Positions 55,302 through 64,000 of a stretch of 64,000 bases of DNA are shown here, in pieces. The stretch spans positions 37,391-101,390 of the forward strand of contig NZ_SZPX01000009.1 of the NCBI RefSeq assembly GCF_005217605.1, given 5' to 3'. This DNA is from Sulfurimonas crateris (lineage in GTDB: Bacteria; Campylobacterota; Campylobacteria; Campylobacterales; Sulfurimonadaceae). The position numbers and the translations under genes are program-made. Position 1 is the first letter of the stretch, and each line of letters opens with the position of its first letter. The notes under the pieces were generated by a model. That model ran no database searches. It saw only the letters and a program-made list of their open reading frames with translations, and was not told where the DNA came from.

Positions 55302-57185
55302 ATGGCTTCAATATTTAATACATTAAACATCGGCTACAGTGGACTTTCAGCGGCTCAGGTCGGAGTAAACACTACCAGCCATAATATAACTAATGCCGAG
55401 AGCGACGGCTATACTAGACAAAGAGTAGTAACCGCAGCAGCAACACCTATCTACAGTGCAGCCGGAAATGTTGGAAACGGCACACAGGTCATGGATATCG
55501 CCCGCATATTTGATAATTTTGTTTATGACAGATATACGGGAATTTCATCCGATAAAGAGTACTCTGATTTTACTAAAAGGACGCTAGAAGAGCTCTCGAC
55601 TTATTTTCCTGAGATAGATGATGTCGGAATAAAGTCGGATCTCAAAGAGTACTACAATATGTGGCAGACATTCTCGGATAATCCTGACAATGATGCTATA
55701 AAACTGGCACTGGCGAAACAGACAGAGACGCTCTCTTCAAGTATTTCATCTGTTCAAAATAAAATTGTAGATCTTCAAAAAAGCATTAATGAGCAGCTCT
55801 CGGTAAATGTAAAAGAGGTAAACACACTAGCCGAAGAGCTTGCAGGTGTTAACAAATCTATAGAGATAGCAGAAGCCGGCGGAGCCTATACAGCAAATGA
55901 TTTAAGAGATCAAAGAAGCTCGATCGAATTAAGACTTGCAAAGCTAATAGGTGCAGAGTCGCATATTGAGAATATCACCTCAAATTCTGCAATAGACAGC
56001 TCGTCAAACGAGGGATACGGCAGTTATACTTTGAGCGTGAACGGTTTTAATATAGTTGATGGCGGCTCTTTTCACCCTATACACATTTCGAGTGACAATA
56101 ATATTAACGGATTTTACGAGCTCTCGTATGAGAGACAAGACGGCGTGCTTATATCTATGGACGAAAGTATCCAAGGCGGCAGAATAGGCGCAATTTTAGA
56201 CCTCAGAGGAGACAAGAGACTCGATGATACCTCAGGTGTGCCGAGTAACGGAGTGTTGCAACAGGTTATTGATCAGATGGATGCTTTTGCCAACACACTG
56301 ATAGAGTCAACAAATAATCTTTATGCTGCTAGTGCTACAACAAAGATGGAGTCAAATACCATTGACATAAGTGACACTCAGTCAATAGTTCGTTCATCAC
56401 TTAATATAAACAATGGCTCTTTTGATGTGGTTATGTATGACATCGACGGAAATGTGACTGCAAGAAGAGCTATAAATATAGATTCAGTGACTTCCATGAC
56501 GGGTGCCCCGGGCTCTAACTCGATAGAGGGACAGTTGAGTGCACAGGGAGATGACAATGGTGATGGGAATGCCAATAACGATATAGATGATTTTATACAG
56601 TTCAATTGGGCTACATATCCGGACGGAACCAATGCGGTCGAGTTTATTATGGATCCTGCTTATGCGGCTAAAGGGTATACTTTTGCAATAGAAGATAATT
56701 TAACGGATGGAGATTTTAGTACTGGTACAAACTTTGCGGGAGCATTGGGGTTAAATAGATTTTTTGACGGCAGCAATGCAAAAGATATCGATCTGAGTTT
56801 CAAACTAAAAGAGAACACTACAAATATTTCGGCAGGAAAATCTTCTGTAACGGGTGATAATAGACTCTCTATGGACATGATTCAGCAGCAGTTTGAAAAG
56901 TATGATTTTGAAGTAGGGAATGCGGTGTATAACTCTACGATTTATGGTATGTTTGATGTTATAGCGACTGAAGTCGGTGTCACAACAAATCAGGCAATAA
57001 TAAACAATCAGACTATTTCAGCTCAATTTAACGCTACAGAACTGGAGTTCTTCTCTATCTCAAAAGTAAGTATTGATGAAGAGTTGACAAATCTTATAAA
57101 GTACCAGACAGCGTACGGTGCGGCTTCAAAGATTATTACTACGGTAGATCAGATGATGCAGACACTGCTCGGAATTAAACAGTAA
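55302..57185 (+). CDS. flgK: Hook-filament junction protein 1 (FlgK)
   Basis: 627 residues. The N-terminus NIGYSGLSAAQVGVNTTSHN and NAESDGYTRQRV are the conserved axial-protein start, and the C-terminus LIKYQTAYGAASKIITTVDQ ends in MMQTLLGIK, as in FlgK. The central part (about 300-530) is variable and acidic. It forms the junction between hook and filament. It starts one base after flgN. The following ABC permease gene begins 6 bases later but is functionally unrelated. Confidence 0.96.
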   Translation: MASIFNTLNIGYSGLSAAQVGVNTTSHNITNAESDGYTRQRVVTAAATPIYSAAGNVGNGTQVMDIARIFDNFVYDRYTGISSDKEYSDFTKRTLEELSTYFPEIDDVGIKSDLKEYYNMWQTFSDNPDNDAIKLALAKQTETLSSSISSVQNKIVDLQKSINEQLSVNVKEVNTLAEELAGVNKSIEIAEAGGAYTANDLRDQRSSIELRLAKLIGAESHIENITSNSAIDSSSNEGYGSYTLSVNGFNIVDGGSFHPIHISSDNNINGFYELSYERQDGVLISMDESIQGGRIGAILDLRGDKRLDDTSGVPSNGVLQQVIDQMDAFANTLIESTNNLYAASATTKMESNTIDISDTQSIVRSSLNINNGSFDVVMYDIDGNVTARRAINIDSVTSMTGAPGSNSIEGQLSAQGDDNGDGNANNDIDDFIQFNWATYPDGTNAVEFIMDPAYAAKGYTFAIEDNLTDGDFSTGTNFAGALGLNRFFDGSNAKDIDLSFKLKENTTNISAGKSSVTGDNRLSMDMIQQQFEKYDFEVGNAVYNSTIYGMFDVIATEVGVTTNQAIINNQTISAQFNATELEFFSISKVSIDEELTNLIKYQTAYGAASKIITTVDQMMQTLLGIKQ

Positions 57186-57191
57186 CTCTGT

Positions 57192-57986
57192 ATGCCGAAA
57201 TTTAGTATATTTATACTTCTGTTTGTATTTGTACTCTCTTTTTTCGGCTCTTTTTTTTATGGCGTCGATGCATACTCTTTAAACAGTACTGCTATTTTAC
57301 TGCCGCCTTCAGGTGAGCATATTTTGGGTACAGACAGGCTTGGCAGAGATATTTTAGCAAGGCTTATAGAGGGAGGCAAAGTCTCTCTTATTATCGGAGT
57401 AGGGAGTGCATTTATAGCCTCTTTAATAGGTCTGATCTTAGGATCTATGGCTGGATATTTTCGCGGAAGTGTAGACAGAGGCTTCGTTGTCTTAGTTGAC
57501 CTCTTTTTGACATTCCCTACATTTTTTCTCCTTTTGGCACTTGTTAGTTACGTAAATGCCTCAGCTTGGGTACTAATAGTAATTATCTCTATTACAGGAT
57601 GGATGACCACGGCGAGACTTATACGCTCAGAGAGTTTTAGCATAACATCTCAGCCCTATATTAAGATACTAAATATTGCAAAGGTCAGCAAGCTAAAGAT
57701 ACTTTTTAAATATTACGCTCCGCTTCTGGCTCCAATATATTTTGTAAGCTTTACTTTTGGAGTTGGCGGTGCGATTCTGGCAGAGTCTGGACTTAGCTTT
57801 TTAGGACTTGGAATTGTAGCACCTCAGATGAGCTGGGGAACGATTCTCAGCAGCGGAAAAGATGTTGTAGAGATCGCGTGGTGGGTCAGTTTTTTCCCTG
57901 GTCTTATGATATTTTTAGTCACGTTCTCTCTTATAAATATCTCGAATTACCTTCAGCAGTTAACCAACAAAAAAGAGATCCAATAA
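57192..57986 (+). CDS. Peptide-type ABC transporter permease (OppC/DppC family)
   Basis: 264 residues. Six membrane helices with the EAA-like cytoplasmic loop. PSGEHILGTDRLGRDILARLIEGG and the C-terminal GGAILAESGLSFLGLGIVAPQMSWGTIL are typical of OppC/DppC permeases for peptides or nickel. The partner permease, ATPases and binding protein are not adjacent, so this is an orphan in the window. It starts 6 bases after flgK and may be read from the flagellar transcript. Confidence 0.9.
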   Translation: MPKFSIFILLFVFVLSFFGSFFYGVDAYSLNSTAILLPPSGEHILGTDRLGRDILARLIEGGKVSLIIGVGSAFIASLIGLILGSMAGYFRGSVDRGFVVLVDLFLTFPTFFLLLALVSYVNASAWVLIVIISITGWMTTARLIRSESFSITSQPYIKILNIAKVSKLKILFKYYAPLLAPIYFVSFTFGVGGAILAESGLSFLGLGIVAPQMSWGTILSSGKDVVEIAWWVSFFPGLMIFLVTFSLINISNYLQQLTNKKEIQ

Positions 57987-58022
57987 AAAATTTAAATAAG
58001 TGATACAAAAGAGCAAAAGCGA

Positions 58023-58028
58023 TATAAT
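58023..58028 (+). promoter_or_regulatory. -10 element before pabA/trpG
   Basis: TATAAT in the context CGATATAATG lies 27 bases before the ATG at 58055. No convincing -35 element is seen, as is common in Campylobacterota. A TAGGA ribosome-binding site follows. Confidence 0.45.
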
Positions 58029-58054
58029 GCACCCAATTGAATTTAGGATAAATT

Positions 58055-58624
58055 ATGATTTTAATGATTGATAATTATGACAGCTTCACCTATAATATCG
58101 TGCAGTATTGCAGAGAGTTGGGGGCTGATCTGAAAATAATTAGAAACGACGAAATGAGCGTTGAAGAGATAGAAGCACTTAATCCCGAAAAGATCATAAT
58201 TTCCCCAGGTCCTGCAACTCCCGATGATGCAGGTGTTACTCTAAAAGTGATAGAGCACTTTAAAGATAAAGTGCCAATTCTGGGTATATGTTTGGGGCAT
58301 CAAAGCATTGCTCAGGCTTTTGGAGCAAAAGTTGTTCGTGCTAAAAATATGATGCACGGTAAAACATCTACGATGAAGCGTACAAAAGAGTGCGAGATAT
58401 TTAAAGATATTCCAAAAGAGTTTATTGCAACCAGATACCACTCTCTCATAGTAGACAAAAACTCTCTTCCCGATACCATAGAAGCAACGGCATACAGCAT
58501 GGATGATGATGAGATAATGGCGCTTAAGGTAAAAGACAAAGATATTTACGGTGTCCAATTTCATCCCGAATCCATCATGAGCCAGTATGGTCATGAGATG
58601 ATCGGAAACTTTTTAAAGATATGA
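58055..58624 (+). CDS. pabA: Glutamine amidotransferase of anthranilate or aminodeoxychorismate synthase
   Basis: 189 residues, class I glutamine amidotransferase. IDNYDSFTYNIVQY at the start, the nucleophile Cys in ILGICLGHQSIAQAFG near residue 78 and the catalytic HPES pair near residue 170 are all present. It supplies ammonia to TrpE or PabB. Neither partner is adjacent, so pabA and trpG cannot be told apart; pabA is chosen because it stands apart from trp genes. It overlaps the next gene by 4 bases (ATGA). Confidence 0.88.
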   Translation: MILMIDNYDSFTYNIVQYCRELGADLKIIRNDEMSVEEIEALNPEKIIISPGPATPDDAGVTLKVIEHFKDKVPILGICLGHQSIAQAFGAKVVRAKNMMHGKTSTMKRTKECEIFKDIPKEFIATRYHSLIVDKNSLPDTIEATAYSMDDDEIMALKVKDKDIYGVQFHPESIMSQYGHEMIGNFLKI

Positions 58625-59814
58625 GCATAAGAAACATCTTTTTCTTGATAATAGGATTAGATGCACTCTGGCTTGCCCTGCAGATAGGGGAACTCTCTAT
58701 CTCTTACAATGAGGCTGAAATTTTAAATGGAGATTTTTCCTTTCTGCAGCTTTTAATAAATAGCTCAATCATGCTCTTTGGTCAAAACGATTTTGCTCTG
58801 CGACTTCCTATGATACTTCTGCATATTTTGAGTGCCATTCTACTGTATGATATATCAAAAAATTACATAAAAGTTCAAAGAAACAGACTTTGGCTTCTTA
58901 TAATCTTCATTCTTCTACCCGGAGTTATAAGCTCATCCATCATTGTTAACAGTGCAGGTTTGGTTCTCTTTGGTCTGCTTCTGTTTGTATATATTTATGA
59001 AAATTACTCCATAAAGTACAGCTATATTCTGCTTCTTTTTTACATGCTTATTGATGGTGGATTTTCCGCTCTTTTTATGGGGCTTCTTTTCTATTCGCTT
59101 TATAAAAAAGATAGAAAATTTCTTCTGTTTAATCTGGTTATGTTTTTATCTTCTCTATCTATTTACGGGATAGATACACACGGTTCTCCAAAGGGCTATT
59201 TTCTGGACTCCATAGGAATATATGCAGCAATCTTCTCTCCAATCATCTTTATTTATCTTTTTTACACGCTCTACAGAAGATACTTAACCAAAGAGTTTGA
59301 TATGCTCTGGTTTGTCTCAACCGTTGCACTTCTCTTTTCACTTTTGCTCTCATTTAGACAGCGTGTGCCAATAGAGTATTTTGCTCCGTATGTAATACTC
59401 TCCCTTCCGTTGGTCGCACAAACCTTTGAGCACTCATATAGAGTGCGTTTGAGTCTGTTTAGAAGGAACTACAGACTGGCATTTGTCATCTCGCTTGTTC
59501 TGCTTTTAATAAACTCTTCCGTTGTCTTCTTTAACAAATATCTTTATTACGTTATAGAGGAACCAAAAAAACACTTCTCTTATAAAATGCATGTTGCAAA
59601 AGAGTTGGCACAAGAGCTTAAAGTCATGGGAATAGAGTGTATAAACTCAGATGAAAAGATGTCAAAAAGATTAGAATTTTACGGTGTAACAAAATGCAAC
59701 AATTATCTGCTTGAAGAAATTTCTGCAGATTCTACAAAAGAGGACAGTGTAACAATAAGTTACAAAAACAGAGCAGTTTACTCTGCTAATGTTACTAAAA
59801 TATACACAAATTAA
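58621..59814 (+). CDS. Multi-pass membrane protein, probable GT-C (ArnT/PMT-like) glycosyltransferase
   Basis: 397 residues with about ten hydrophobic helices. The first loop has ISYNEAEILNG, which resembles the acidic catalytic loop of GT39/ArnT-type glycosyltransferases, followed by FALRLPMILLHILSAILLYDI, a pattern common in that group. The C-terminal 90 residues form a soluble domain. The lipid-linked donor and acceptor are unknown. It overlaps pabA by 4 bases. The glycosyltransferase call is moderate. Confidence 0.62.
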   Translation: MSIRNIFFLIIGLDALWLALQIGELSISYNEAEILNGDFSFLQLLINSSIMLFGQNDFALRLPMILLHILSAILLYDISKNYIKVQRNRLWLLIIFILLPGVISSSIIVNSAGLVLFGLLLFVYIYENYSIKYSYILLLFYMLIDGGFSALFMGLLFYSLYKKDRKFLLFNLVMFLSSLSIYGIDTHGSPKGYFLDSIGIYAAIFSPIIFIYLFYTLYRRYLTKEFDMLWFVSTVALLFSLLLSFRQRVPIEYFAPYVILSLPLVAQTFEHSYRVRLSLFRRNYRLAFVISLVLLLINSSVVFFNKYLYYVIEEPKKHFSYKMHVAKELAQELKVMGIECINSDEKMSKRLEFYGVTKCNNYLLEEISADSTKEDSVTISYKNRAVYSANVTKIYTN

Positions 59815-59901
59815 ATCTATTTCCTACTTAATCTCCATATATACCGTCAGATTGGTTTACATGTGATAATATTTCATAAATATTAAAAATAGGGAGTTGC
59901 A

Positions 59902-61236
59902 ATGGCTCAAAAAGCGATTAGAGAATTTGACGCAAAGTCAATTTTGGCTAAGCATTGGGATAAGTATTTTCCAGATTTCACTTATGCATACGAAACGGTT
60001 ATGGTTCAAAACGGATCAGAACTTACTAAAGCTGCAAAAGAGAAAAAATGGTTAAAAGAAAAAACATTAGTTGCTAAACCAGATATGCTATTTGGTAAAA
60101 GAGGAAAGAATGGTTTGGTTCTGTTTAAAGATGCTAAACCGGGCGATGTATCTTTAGCAAAAGCATCATCTTGGATCGATGAGAAATCTTCTGAAAAACA
60201 ATCAGTTTATTTTTCATTTGACGGCGACACCCCAACAGGCGAAGCAAAAGTTGATATGCTCACTCACTTTATCGTTGAGCCGTTTACTCCACACTCTCAA
60301 GAAGAGGAGTACTACATCTCTGCAACATGTGTCGGAGATGACGATGTTCTATATATGTCTGCTGAGGGCGGTATGGAAGTTGAAGAGAATTGGGATAAAG
60401 TTATAGAAGTAGCATTCCCGATTACTGCAACAGAAGAAGAGATTGCAGAAAAAATCAAAAAAAACATCCCTAAAGATGTTGCAAAAAATGACAAAGAAGC
60501 GTTTGCTGAGTTTACAATAGGTTTCTTTAAAGCTTACAGAGAGTTAAACTTTGCATACCTAGAGATCAACCCGTTTGTTCTTCAAGGTAAAAAAGTTGAG
60601 CTTTTAGATATGGTTGCAAAACTTGACGATACTGCAGGGTTCATGATGAGAGAGCAGTGGGGCGATGTTGAGTACCCTACATCATTCGGTATGGAAGAGA
60701 AATCTCCTGAAGTTTTAGCTATCGAAGATGCAGACAGCAAATCAGGAGCTTCACTAAAGCTTACTATCCTTAAGCCAGAAGCTAGAGTCTGGACGATGGT
60801 TGCCGGCGGTGGTGCTTCAGTTGTTTATGCTGATACTATTGCAGACTTGGCGGGCATCGAAGATCTTGCTAACTACGGTGAGTACTCAGGTGGACCGACT
60901 ACAAGCGAGACAAAATTTTATGCGGAAACTATTCTTAATCTTATGACAAGAGGCAAAGATGCTAAAGGCAGAGATAAAGTTCTTATCATCGGTGGTGCTA
61001 TTGCAAACTTTACAGATGTTGCAAAAACTTTTACGGGTATCATTCAAGCATTTGAGAACTATGCAGACAAAATGAAAGAAGTAGGCATAAAGATCTACGT
61101 AAGACGCGGTGGACCAAACTATGAAAAAGGTCTCAAAGATATTAAAGAGGCAGCGGATAGACTAGGGCTTTATATTGAAGTTTACGGACCTGAAACGCAT
61201 GTTACAGATATCGTGCGTATGGCATTAACAAAGTAA
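59902..61236 (+). CDS. aclB: ATP citrate lyase, small (beta) subunit
   Basis: 444 residues. The N-terminus REFDAKSILAKHWDKYFPDF and the ATP-grasp/succinyl-CoA synthetase-like parts (LEINPFVLQGKKVELLDMVAKLDD; MVAGGGASVVYADTIADLAG) match AclB of autotrophic Campylobacterota. With AclA it splits citrate to acetyl-CoA and oxaloacetate using ATP and CoA, the step that lets the TCA cycle run in reverse for carbon fixation. An AGGGAG site precedes the ATG. aclA follows after 9 bases. Confidence 0.96.
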   Translation: MAQKAIREFDAKSILAKHWDKYFPDFTYAYETVMVQNGSELTKAAKEKKWLKEKTLVAKPDMLFGKRGKNGLVLFKDAKPGDVSLAKASSWIDEKSSEKQSVYFSFDGDTPTGEAKVDMLTHFIVEPFTPHSQEEEYYISATCVGDDDVLYMSAEGGMEVEENWDKVIEVAFPITATEEEIAEKIKKNIPKDVAKNDKEAFAEFTIGFFKAYRELNFAYLEINPFVLQGKKVELLDMVAKLDDTAGFMMREQWGDVEYPTSFGMEEKSPEVLAIEDADSKSGASLKLTILKPEARVWTMVAGGGASVVYADTIADLAGIEDLANYGEYSGGPTTSETKFYAETILNLMTRGKDAKGRDKVLIIGGAIANFTDVAKTFTGIIQAFENYADKMKEVGIKIYVRRGGPNYEKGLKDIKEAADRLGLYIEVYGPETHVTDIVRMALTK

Positions 61237-61245
61237 GGATTAGAG

Positions 61246-63060
61246 ATGGCGCAACTATACACAAGAGACACACAGGCGATTTTTTGGAATAACAACGCAA
61301 GTGCTATTCAAAGAATGCTAGATTATGACTATACTATAAAAAGAACTAAACCTTCGGTAGCGGGCATTGTCGCACCTACAAGCAGCTCTAAATTTGAGAA
61401 GTTTTTCTATGGACCGGATGAAGTTATGATCCCTCTATATAAAACCACTGCAGAGGCTAAGGCTGCTCAGCCGCAAGCTGATGTACTTTTAAACTTTGCA
61501 TCTTTTAGAACTGCTTACGATGTAACTATGGAAGCGTTAGAGATCGGTGGATTTAAATCTATCATGGTAACAGCTGAAGGTATTCCTGAGAGACTTGCAC
61601 GTAAGATGAATGCAACTGCAAAAGCTCAAAACGTGATCGTAATTGGACCTGCAACTGTTGGTGCAATTGCTCCGGGTGCATTTAAGATCGCAAATATCGG
61701 TGGAACAATTGAAAATATCGTTCAGTCTAAGCTTCATCGTGCAGGTTCATGTGGACTAGTAACTCGTTCAGGTGGTCTTTTCAATGAACTTTCAAATATC
61801 ATCGCTATCAATGCAGACGGTATTGCTGAGGGTGTTGCAATCGGCGGAGACAGATTTGTCGGTTCAGTTTTTATTGACAACCTTTTAAGAATGGAAGCAA
61901 ACCCTGAAGTAAAATATATGCTGCTTCTAGGTGAAGTCGGCGGAACTGAAGAGTACAAAGTTATCGAAGCTGTAAAAAGCGGAAAAATTAAAAAGCCAAT
62001 TATTGCATGGTGTATCGGTACGATCGCTAAGTACTATGACAGCGGTGTACAATTCGGTCACGCGGGAGCATCTGCAAACGGTGATATGGAAACCGCTGAA
62101 GCTAAAAACAAAGCTATGAAAGAGGTTGGGATCCACGTTCCTGCATCATTCAACGATCTACCTGAGATAATAAGCGCAGTATACCACGAGCTACATGCAG
62201 AGGGTGTTATTAAAGATATCGCAGAGCCAGCAACAAATGTATGTCCAAGCGTGAGAAAATCTAAAGAGTTTATCTGTACTATCTCTGATGATAGAGGTGA
62301 TGAGGCAACATATGCAGGCTTCCCTATCTCTTCTCTTGCTACTCCTGACACAGGAAAAGGTATCGGTGATGTTGTTTCACTTCTATGGTTCAAAAAACAG
62401 TATCCGAAATGGGCTACAGACTTTATTGAGACTGTTATCAAAACGGTTGCAGATCACGGTCCTGCAGTTTCAGGCGCTCACAATGCAAAAGTTACTGCAC
62501 GTGCAGGTAAGAGCGTTGTTGAATCGCTTGTAACAGGTCTTTTAACAATTGGACCAAGATTTGGCGGCGCAATTGACGGTGCTGCACAATATTTCAAGTA
62601 TGCAGATGACAACAAACTTACTCCTGCAGAGTTCTTGAATCATATGAAAAAAGAGGGTGTTCCTATTCCTGGTATCGGGCATAGAATCAAATCTCTCAAA
62701 AACCCTGACTTGCGTGTAGAGGGTCTTAAGAAATATGCGGCTGCTCACTTTCCTGCGACTCCGCTACTTGACTATGCACTAACTGTTGAGCAGTTGACAA
62801 CGTCTAAAAAAGAGAATCTTATTCTTAATGTTGACGGTACTATCGGTATTCTTATGGTTGATATGTGGAGAGCACTCGGATACAGCGAAGATGAGATAAA
62901 TGAGTTTATCTCAAGCGGTACTCTAAATGCATTCTTTATCGTTGGAAGAAGCATAGGATTTATCGGTCACGTGCTTGATGAAAAACGTCTTGCAATGCCG
63001 ATGTACAGACATCCGATGTCTGACATTCTTTACGATGTTCAGGTTGCAGAGAAACTGTAG
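61246..63060 (+). CDS. aclA: ATP citrate lyase, large (alpha) subunit
   Basis: 604 residues. The succinyl-CoA ligase-like half holds the phosphohistidine loop FGHAGAS (His near residue 272) and the C-terminal citrate-synthase-like half holds GIGHRIKS (His near 479) and the catalytic-type ending IGHVLDEKRLAMPMYRHP. Together with AclB it forms the complete enzyme. The two-subunit form is typical of Sulfurimonas and green sulfur bacteria. A hairpin follows the gene. Confidence 0.97.
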   Translation: MAQLYTRDTQAIFWNNNASAIQRMLDYDYTIKRTKPSVAGIVAPTSSSKFEKFFYGPDEVMIPLYKTTAEAKAAQPQADVLLNFASFRTAYDVTMEALEIGGFKSIMVTAEGIPERLARKMNATAKAQNVIVIGPATVGAIAPGAFKIANIGGTIENIVQSKLHRAGSCGLVTRSGGLFNELSNIIAINADGIAEGVAIGGDRFVGSVFIDNLLRMEANPEVKYMLLLGEVGGTEEYKVIEAVKSGKIKKPIIAWCIGTIAKYYDSGVQFGHAGASANGDMETAEAKNKAMKEVGIHVPASFNDLPEIISAVYHELHAEGVIKDIAEPATNVCPSVRKSKEFICTISDDRGDEATYAGFPISSLATPDTGKGIGDVVSLLWFKKQYPKWATDFIETVIKTVADHGPAVSGAHNAKVTARAGKSVVESLVTGLLTIGPRFGGAIDGAAQYFKYADDNKLTPAEFLNHMKKEGVPIPGIGHRIKSLKNPDLRVEGLKKYAAAHFPATPLLDYALTVEQLTTSKKENLILNVDGTIGILMVDMWRALGYSEDEINEFISSGTLNAFFIVGRSIGFIGHVLDEKRLAMPMYRHPMSDILYDVQVAEKL

Positions 63061-63074
63061 TCTTTTTTCTAAAT

Positions 63075-63098
63075 TTCAAGGGGATAACTCCTCTTGAA
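63075..63098 (+). terminator. Hairpin terminator after aclBA
   Basis: A 10-bp stem with one G-T pair (TTCAAGGGGA / TCCTCTTGAA) and a TAAC loop begins 14 bases after the aclA stop. A pyrimidine-rich stretch with a five-T run follows. The rest of the gap to the pilin gene holds nothing recognised. Confidence 0.6.
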
Positions 63099-63206
63099 TA
63101 ACTCCTTATCCTTTTTACTATCTCCCCTAAATAGAATTATTTCTAAAATTCATATTTTTTTTGATATACTTATAGCAAATAGACTTTAAAAATTGACTGG
63201 ATTAGC

Positions 63207-63854
63207 ATGAAAAAAGCATTTACTATGCTCGAACTTGTATTTGTAATTGTTGTGATCGGGATTTTAGCTGCAGTAGTTATCCCTAGAATAGGATCTAATA
63301 AACTTCAAGAAGCGGCTATACAGGTTGTCTCTCACATTAGATATACACAGCACTTGGCGCTGGTTGATGATAGATTTGATGCAGGTGATCCGACATGGTA
63401 TAGAGCACATTGGCAAATTTATTTTAAACATGATACTGATGGAAGCGGTGATGTTGTATATACAATATACTCGAATAAAGATTTAGATGATATGACAGTT
63501 TCTGTAAATCCTGATGCTGATGAGATTGCAAGTAGCCCTCTTGATAGACAAAATTTAACTGGTGACAGTTTGTATGCCAATAGGACAGGGAGTATGAACA
63601 TAACTGATGAATATGGTATAGCAATCGCAGATATGAACACATTGATGAGCAATGGCTGTAATCAAGCAAGAAGAATATTCTTTGACCATTTAGGAAGACC
63701 TTTATTACAAAGCAATACAAGTGCCTATCAGACATTACTTACTAGTCAGTGTAGGATTACATTAACAGATGGTAGTGATAATATTGCAATAGCAATAGAG
63801 CCAGAAACAGGGTATGCGTGTGTATTAAACAGCGCAGGAACTGACTGTATTTAA
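63207..63854 (+). CDS. Type II/IV pseudopilin-like protein with prepilin signal
   Basis: 215 residues. MKKAFTMLELVFVIVVIGIL is a class III prepilin signal: a short basic leader, cleavage before Phe5 (with Ala instead of the usual Gly at -1), Glu at mature position +5, then a hydrophobic helix. The rest is a soluble globular domain with four cysteines near the C-terminus (NGCNQARR, SQCRIT, GYACVL, TDCI). It is similar in type to general secretion or competence pseudopilins. No secretion genes are adjacent, so it stands alone. Confidence 0.85.
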   Translation: MKKAFTMLELVFVIVVIGILAAVVIPRIGSNKLQEAAIQVVSHIRYTQHLALVDDRFDAGDPTWYRAHWQIYFKHDTDGSGDVVYTIYSNKDLDDMTVSVNPDADEIASSPLDRQNLTGDSLYANRTGSMNITDEYGIAIADMNTLMSNGCNQARRIFFDHLGRPLLQSNTSAYQTLLTSQCRITLTDGSDNIAIAIEPETGYACVLNSAGTDCI

Positions 63855-63905
63855 AGTCTTGATTAATTTCCAAAAAAATTAAGAAATAAATAAGCGTAAC
63901 TTCTC

Positions 63906-64000
63906 TATAATTCCCCTCCACAAACAAAGAGACCTAAAGTTTAGGACAAACAATCTAAGTTTGAGATCATTGAAAACTAAGCAAGTAAATAGACTTTAAT
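63906..64000 (+). promoter_or_regulatory. Probable rRNA operon promoter and leader
   Basis: TATAAT at 63906-63911 is followed by the C-rich discriminator TCCCCTCC, typical of stringently controlled stable-RNA promoters. The following bases include GATCATTGAAAACTAAGCAA, similar to conserved leaders found just before bacterial 16S rRNA. The window ends before any mature rRNA sequence, so this is inference. Confidence 0.45.

Overview
The window looks like chromosomal DNA of a chemolithoautotrophic Campylobacterota (Epsilonproteobacteria), most likely Sulfurimonas or a close relative. The evidence is the two-subunit ATP citrate lyase pair aclB-aclA (key enzyme of the reductive TCA cycle) at 59.9-63.1 kb, a PsrABC-like molybdoenzyme at the left edge, campylobacterial gene types (DUF3972, PEB4-type PPIase, HspR heat-shock control, split FlgJ), and a fairly AT-rich sequence with short operons on both strands. 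The genus is inference from gene content; no 16S sequence is present.

Layout. 0-4.6 kb: FeS subunit (partial), NrfD-type membrane subunit and a long Tat-exported molybdopterin catalytic subunit. 4.7-11.1 kb, minus strand: TlpA-like thioredoxin and PiT phosphate transporter, a secreted cyclophilin, HU, a small XRE regulator operon, FapA/DUF342 and DUF3972. 11.2-18.2 kb: fba, cmoA, a palindromic repeat, an unrecognised cysteine-free protein, a lipoprotein with nth, a PEB4/SurA-like PPIase, a PLP enzyme and a nitroreductase. 18.3-26.1 kb: clpB, then rpmH-rnpA-yidD-yidC-jag-mnmE-ruvX, followed by a second, decayed copy of the repeat and proB. 27.0-33.1 kb: MarR regulator divergent from a TolC/MFP/RND efflux operon. 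33.1-39.7 kb: ilvC, HDOD-rnr-holA and a Gre factor. 39.7-41.65 kb: a very AT-rich islet flanked by two 96-bp copies of the 3' end of greB. 41.7-52.2 kb: purL, pfkA, purH, htpX, cbpA-hspR, murA and a DEDDh exonuclease. 52.2-57.2 kb: rsmD, then flgI-flgJ-flgM-flgN-flgK with visible sigma-54 and sigma-28 type promoters. 57.2-64 kb: an orphan peptide-ABC permease, pabA/trpG with a GT-C like membrane protein, aclBA, a pseudopilin, and at the extreme right a probable rRNA-operon promoter and leader.

How the genes work together. clpB and the cbpA-hspR operon carry HAIR-like operators of the same form, so the window holds both the repressor and two of its likely targets. The flagellar block shows the usual hierarchy: a sigma-54 signal before the rod/P-ring genes and a sigma-28 signal before flgM-flgN-flgK. 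The RND operon is divergent from a MarR gene with a palindrome between them. pfkA, fba and the acl genes concern central carbon metabolism of an autotroph.

The most novel-looking part is the 39.7-41.65 kb islet. It encodes an XRE-type regulator, a divergent secreted protein and a protein with a recognisable GIY-YIG nuclease signature, all bounded by the greB 3'-end duplication, with no recognisable integrase. A second notable point is rnpA: its conserved N-terminus has no ATG, GTG or TTG start in frame, and the best candidate is ATT. All calls were made by eye from the sequence, without database searches.
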